A stretch of DNA of 64,000 bases from Pseudomonas putida (GTDB lineage: Bacteria; Pseudomonadota; Gammaproteobacteria; Pseudomonadales; Pseudomonadaceae): the NCBI RefSeq assembly GCF_028682635.1, contig NZ_JANHLK010000001.1:248001-312000 (forward strand). The letters run 5' to 3'. The notes below the pieces were generated by a model that was given only the letters and a program-made list of their open reading frames with translations, was not told the origin of the DNA and did no database searches. The translations under genes were made by a program, and so were the position numbers. Positions 62,824-64,000 of the stretch are shown one piece after another (the first letter of the stretch is position 1; each line of letters begins with the position of its first letter).

Positions 62824-63057
62824 ATGCAAAAGTGGAAAGTCACTTTCGTGGATGATCATGGTGAAGTAATCGACGAAGTCTTCGAGTGCGAGGAGTGCCC
62901 GAATCACGAGCAGGCCGCCAGACTCATCAAGGAACGGCTCCTTCCTGTGGCCGCCGAACTGGATCTGAATGATCTGGAGGGGCGAACCAGCGATGCAGGC
63001 GTAAAAAACCTGAAAACCCAGAACAGTATCGAAATCCGCAGCATTACCCCCATCTGA
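62824..63057 (+). CDS. Small conserved hypothetical protein
   Basis: A 77-residue soluble protein (WKVTFVDDHGEVIDEVFECE then ECPNHEQAARLIKERL) with two Cys in ECEECPN. ATG 62824 has a strong AGGAGG 5 nt upstream, preferred over the in-frame ATG at 62800. Function unknown. Confidence 0.82.
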   Translation: MQKWKVTFVDDHGEVIDEVFECEECPNHEQAARLIKERLLPVAAELDLNDLEGRTSDAGVKNLKTQNSIEIRSITPI

Positions 63058-63210
63058 ACCACTTCTTGTCCTTGACTGCTGTAAAACCAGGCCTTGGCAG
63101 CGCCTCTATCTTGGGGCTACTCTGCAATCGAGATCAGCGAATGGATCGCTAAGGTCTGGTCTTGTCAGCTCCATGCTTGTTTCCCATCGACATCTGGTTG
63201 TCGATTCGTG

Positions 63211-63243
63211 CGTACCCTCTGGGTCGCGCACCCAGGGAGTACG
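63211..63243 (+). other. Imperfect hairpin in leader of RraB-like gene
   Basis: CGTACCCTCTGGGT and ACCCAGGGAGTACG pair at 12 of 14 positions around loop CGCGC, 35 nt upstream of the start codon at 63278. Confidence 0.45.
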
Positions 63244-63277
63244 GAAAGTCTATCCATCAGTTTGAGGAGGACGTTTC

Positions 63278-63622
63278 ATGAGCACAGCCTATCAAGAAGA
63301 CATCAGCAGCAGTGTGCTGCGCCGCATGAAAGAAGGCGGTTTCGACTTTTCCCGGTTCCATCCCATCGAGTTCTACGCCATTTTCCCGGACGAGGAGCGG
63401 GCACGCAGGGCGGCAGGACATTTTCACCGTGGTGAATCCCTGGATGCGCAAGTCAGTGTGCGCGACGATGGCGCCTGGGCGTTGGAATTGTGCAAGGTCA
63501 TGTATGCGACCTACGACGACATTGGCGATTTCGAACAGGGTTTCGAGGCAGTGGTAGAGCCTCTGGGCGGCATCATCGAAGGCTGGGGTGTGAAACAGGA
63601 GGTACGAGGGCGACTCGCATAA
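63278..63622 (+). CDS. RraB-like ribonuclease E inhibitor-family protein
   Basis: A 114-residue protein resembling the RraB (regulator of ribonuclease activity B) fold: FHPIEFYAIFPDEERARRAA, DDGAWALELCKVMYATYDDI and a C-terminal FEAVVEPLGGIIEGWGV. RraB binds RNase E in enterobacteria; whether this shorter protein does so is untested. GAGGAGG lies 7 nt before ATG. Confidence 0.8.
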   Translation: MSTAYQEDISSSVLRRMKEGGFDFSRFHPIEFYAIFPDEERARRAAGHFHRGESLDAQVSVRDDGAWALELCKVMYATYDDIGDFEQGFEAVVEPLGGIIEGWGVKQEVRGRLA

Positions 63623-63807
63623 TCTTATGAAAAGTGACACTCGGCAATGACGGCTGACCTTCGGGTTGGCCGTTTTCGTTTGTGCCGATGGGAAATTCCA
63701 CACGGCTTTGCAGGAGACCGGCAAGCCGGCTCCTACAGACTATGCTAGTGATGGGCGACAACAACGCCTTGCAATGAAGCGGGGGCAGTCAGGTTGGGGC
63801 ATTTGCC

Positions 63808-63822
63808 GCACAGGATTGGTGC
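63808..63822 (+). promoter_or_regulatory. NtrC-like binding site
   Basis: GCAC-N7-GTGC, the spacing of enterobacterial NtrC sites, within a longer CCGCAC-N7-GTGCGG palindrome, about 70 bp upstream of the sigma-54 -24 box. Confidence 0.5.
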
Positions 63823-63876
63823 GGTGCTCGCGTAGTGAATATCCAACCGATTGAAATCTAAGCGTTTCTGCCGATG

Positions 63877-63892
63877 GCACGGGCCTTGCGAA
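63877..63892 (+). promoter_or_regulatory. Sigma-54 (RpoN) promoter
   Basis: TGGCACGGGCCTTGCG matches TGGCACG-N4-TTGC exactly, with GG at 63878 and GC at 63890 in the required N10 spacing. The start codon lies 33 nt downstream. Confidence 0.8.
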
Positions 63893-63924
63893 GGCCTGGA
63901 TGTCCGGGTGACAAGGAGTACGGC

Positions 63925-64000
63925 ATGATCCGCACCTATTTTGATGAAATGTACGATGCCGGCGGCCAGGTCCGCCCGCATTATCGGGAGTTTGCCCGTT
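63925..64000 (+). CDS. Circularly permuted ATP-grasp protein (DUF404/DUF407-like), 5' end only
   Basis: Only the first 25 codons are in the window (MIRTYFDEMYDAGGQVRPHY). This start is characteristic of the circularly permuted ATP-grasp type 2 family, usually found with an alpha-E protein and a transglutaminase. AAGGAG lies 6 nt before ATG. A sigma-54 promoter and NtrC-like site upstream suggest nitrogen control. Identity rests on a short stretch. Confidence 0.65.
   Translation, partial: MIRTYFDEMYDAGGQVRPHYREFAR

Larger units (their letters stand above)
63623..63924. promoter_or_regulatory. Promoter region of ATP-grasp gene, with REP unit
   Basis: There are 302 nt without a gene. It contains a single REP unit at 63711-63738 (GAGACCGGCAAGCCGGCTCC), an NtrC-like palindrome at 63808-63822 and a sigma-54 promoter at 63877-63892. 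Confidence 0.7.

Overview
The window is a 64 kb piece of a Pseudomonas chromosome, most likely from the P. fluorescens group. The basis is the gene content and order (kdpFABCDE, the mobA-moaB-moeA locus, the atu acyclic-terpene cluster with atuR, dgt, cheV, the yqjDEK-like trio), the high-GC codon use, and many Pseudomonas-type REP hairpins built on GCTGGCTTGCCAGC or GCGAGCTTGCTCGC cores. No rRNA, tRNA or CRISPR array was seen.

Left accessory part (1-18702). Positions 1-14291 hold a catabolic cluster in four divergent blocks: a split MaoC hydratase pair, an SCP-x type thiolase, three acyl-CoA dehydrogenases (two as an overlapping pair), an enoyl-CoA hydratase, an alpha-methylacyl-CoA racemase, a zinc alcohol dehydrogenase, a coniferyl-aldehyde-type dehydrogenase, a secreted protein of unknown function, a TetR regulator with a clear 26-bp operator, and an MFS carrier. 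The set suggests oxidation of an alcohol to an acid, followed by beta-oxidation of an alpha-methyl-branched (isoprenoid- or sterol-like) side chain. Remnants of two unrelated insertion sequences (IS30 and IS1182 types) follow. Next comes a lower-GC, tightly overlapping three-gene operon of unknown function (15588-18371) whose first product has a PD-(D/E)xK nuclease signature. I regard it as a candidate undescribed defence or DNA-processing system. It ends beside a response-regulator gene cut off after 33 codons (18601-18702), which looks like an insertion scar next to core gene dgt.

Central core part (18881-36378): dgt, an EAL phosphodiesterase, a stress/membrane trio (yqjDEK-like), an ammonium transporter, a small gene behind a perfect LexA box, a pseudouridine synthase, molybdenum cofactor genes, a YegS-like lipid kinase, a NarL-type two-component pair, a degenerate Hpt-like gene divergent from cheV (which has a FliA-type promoter), a MOSC protein, ppnP and an exonuclease.

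Right part (36450-64000): the atuRABCDEF cluster for citronellol/geraniol degradation with two AtuR-type operators in the atuA-atuR gap; a periplasmic solute-binding protein; an IucB/PvdYII-like acetyltransferase behind a PvdS-type promoter; the kdp potassium-uptake operon, interrupted by REP pairs on both sides of kdpC; a patatin-like lipase, a CHAD protein, a thioesterase-fold protein, a chemoreceptor and several small conserved proteins. The last gene, a circularly permuted ATP-grasp protein, is cut by the window edge and sits behind a sigma-54/NtrC-like promoter.
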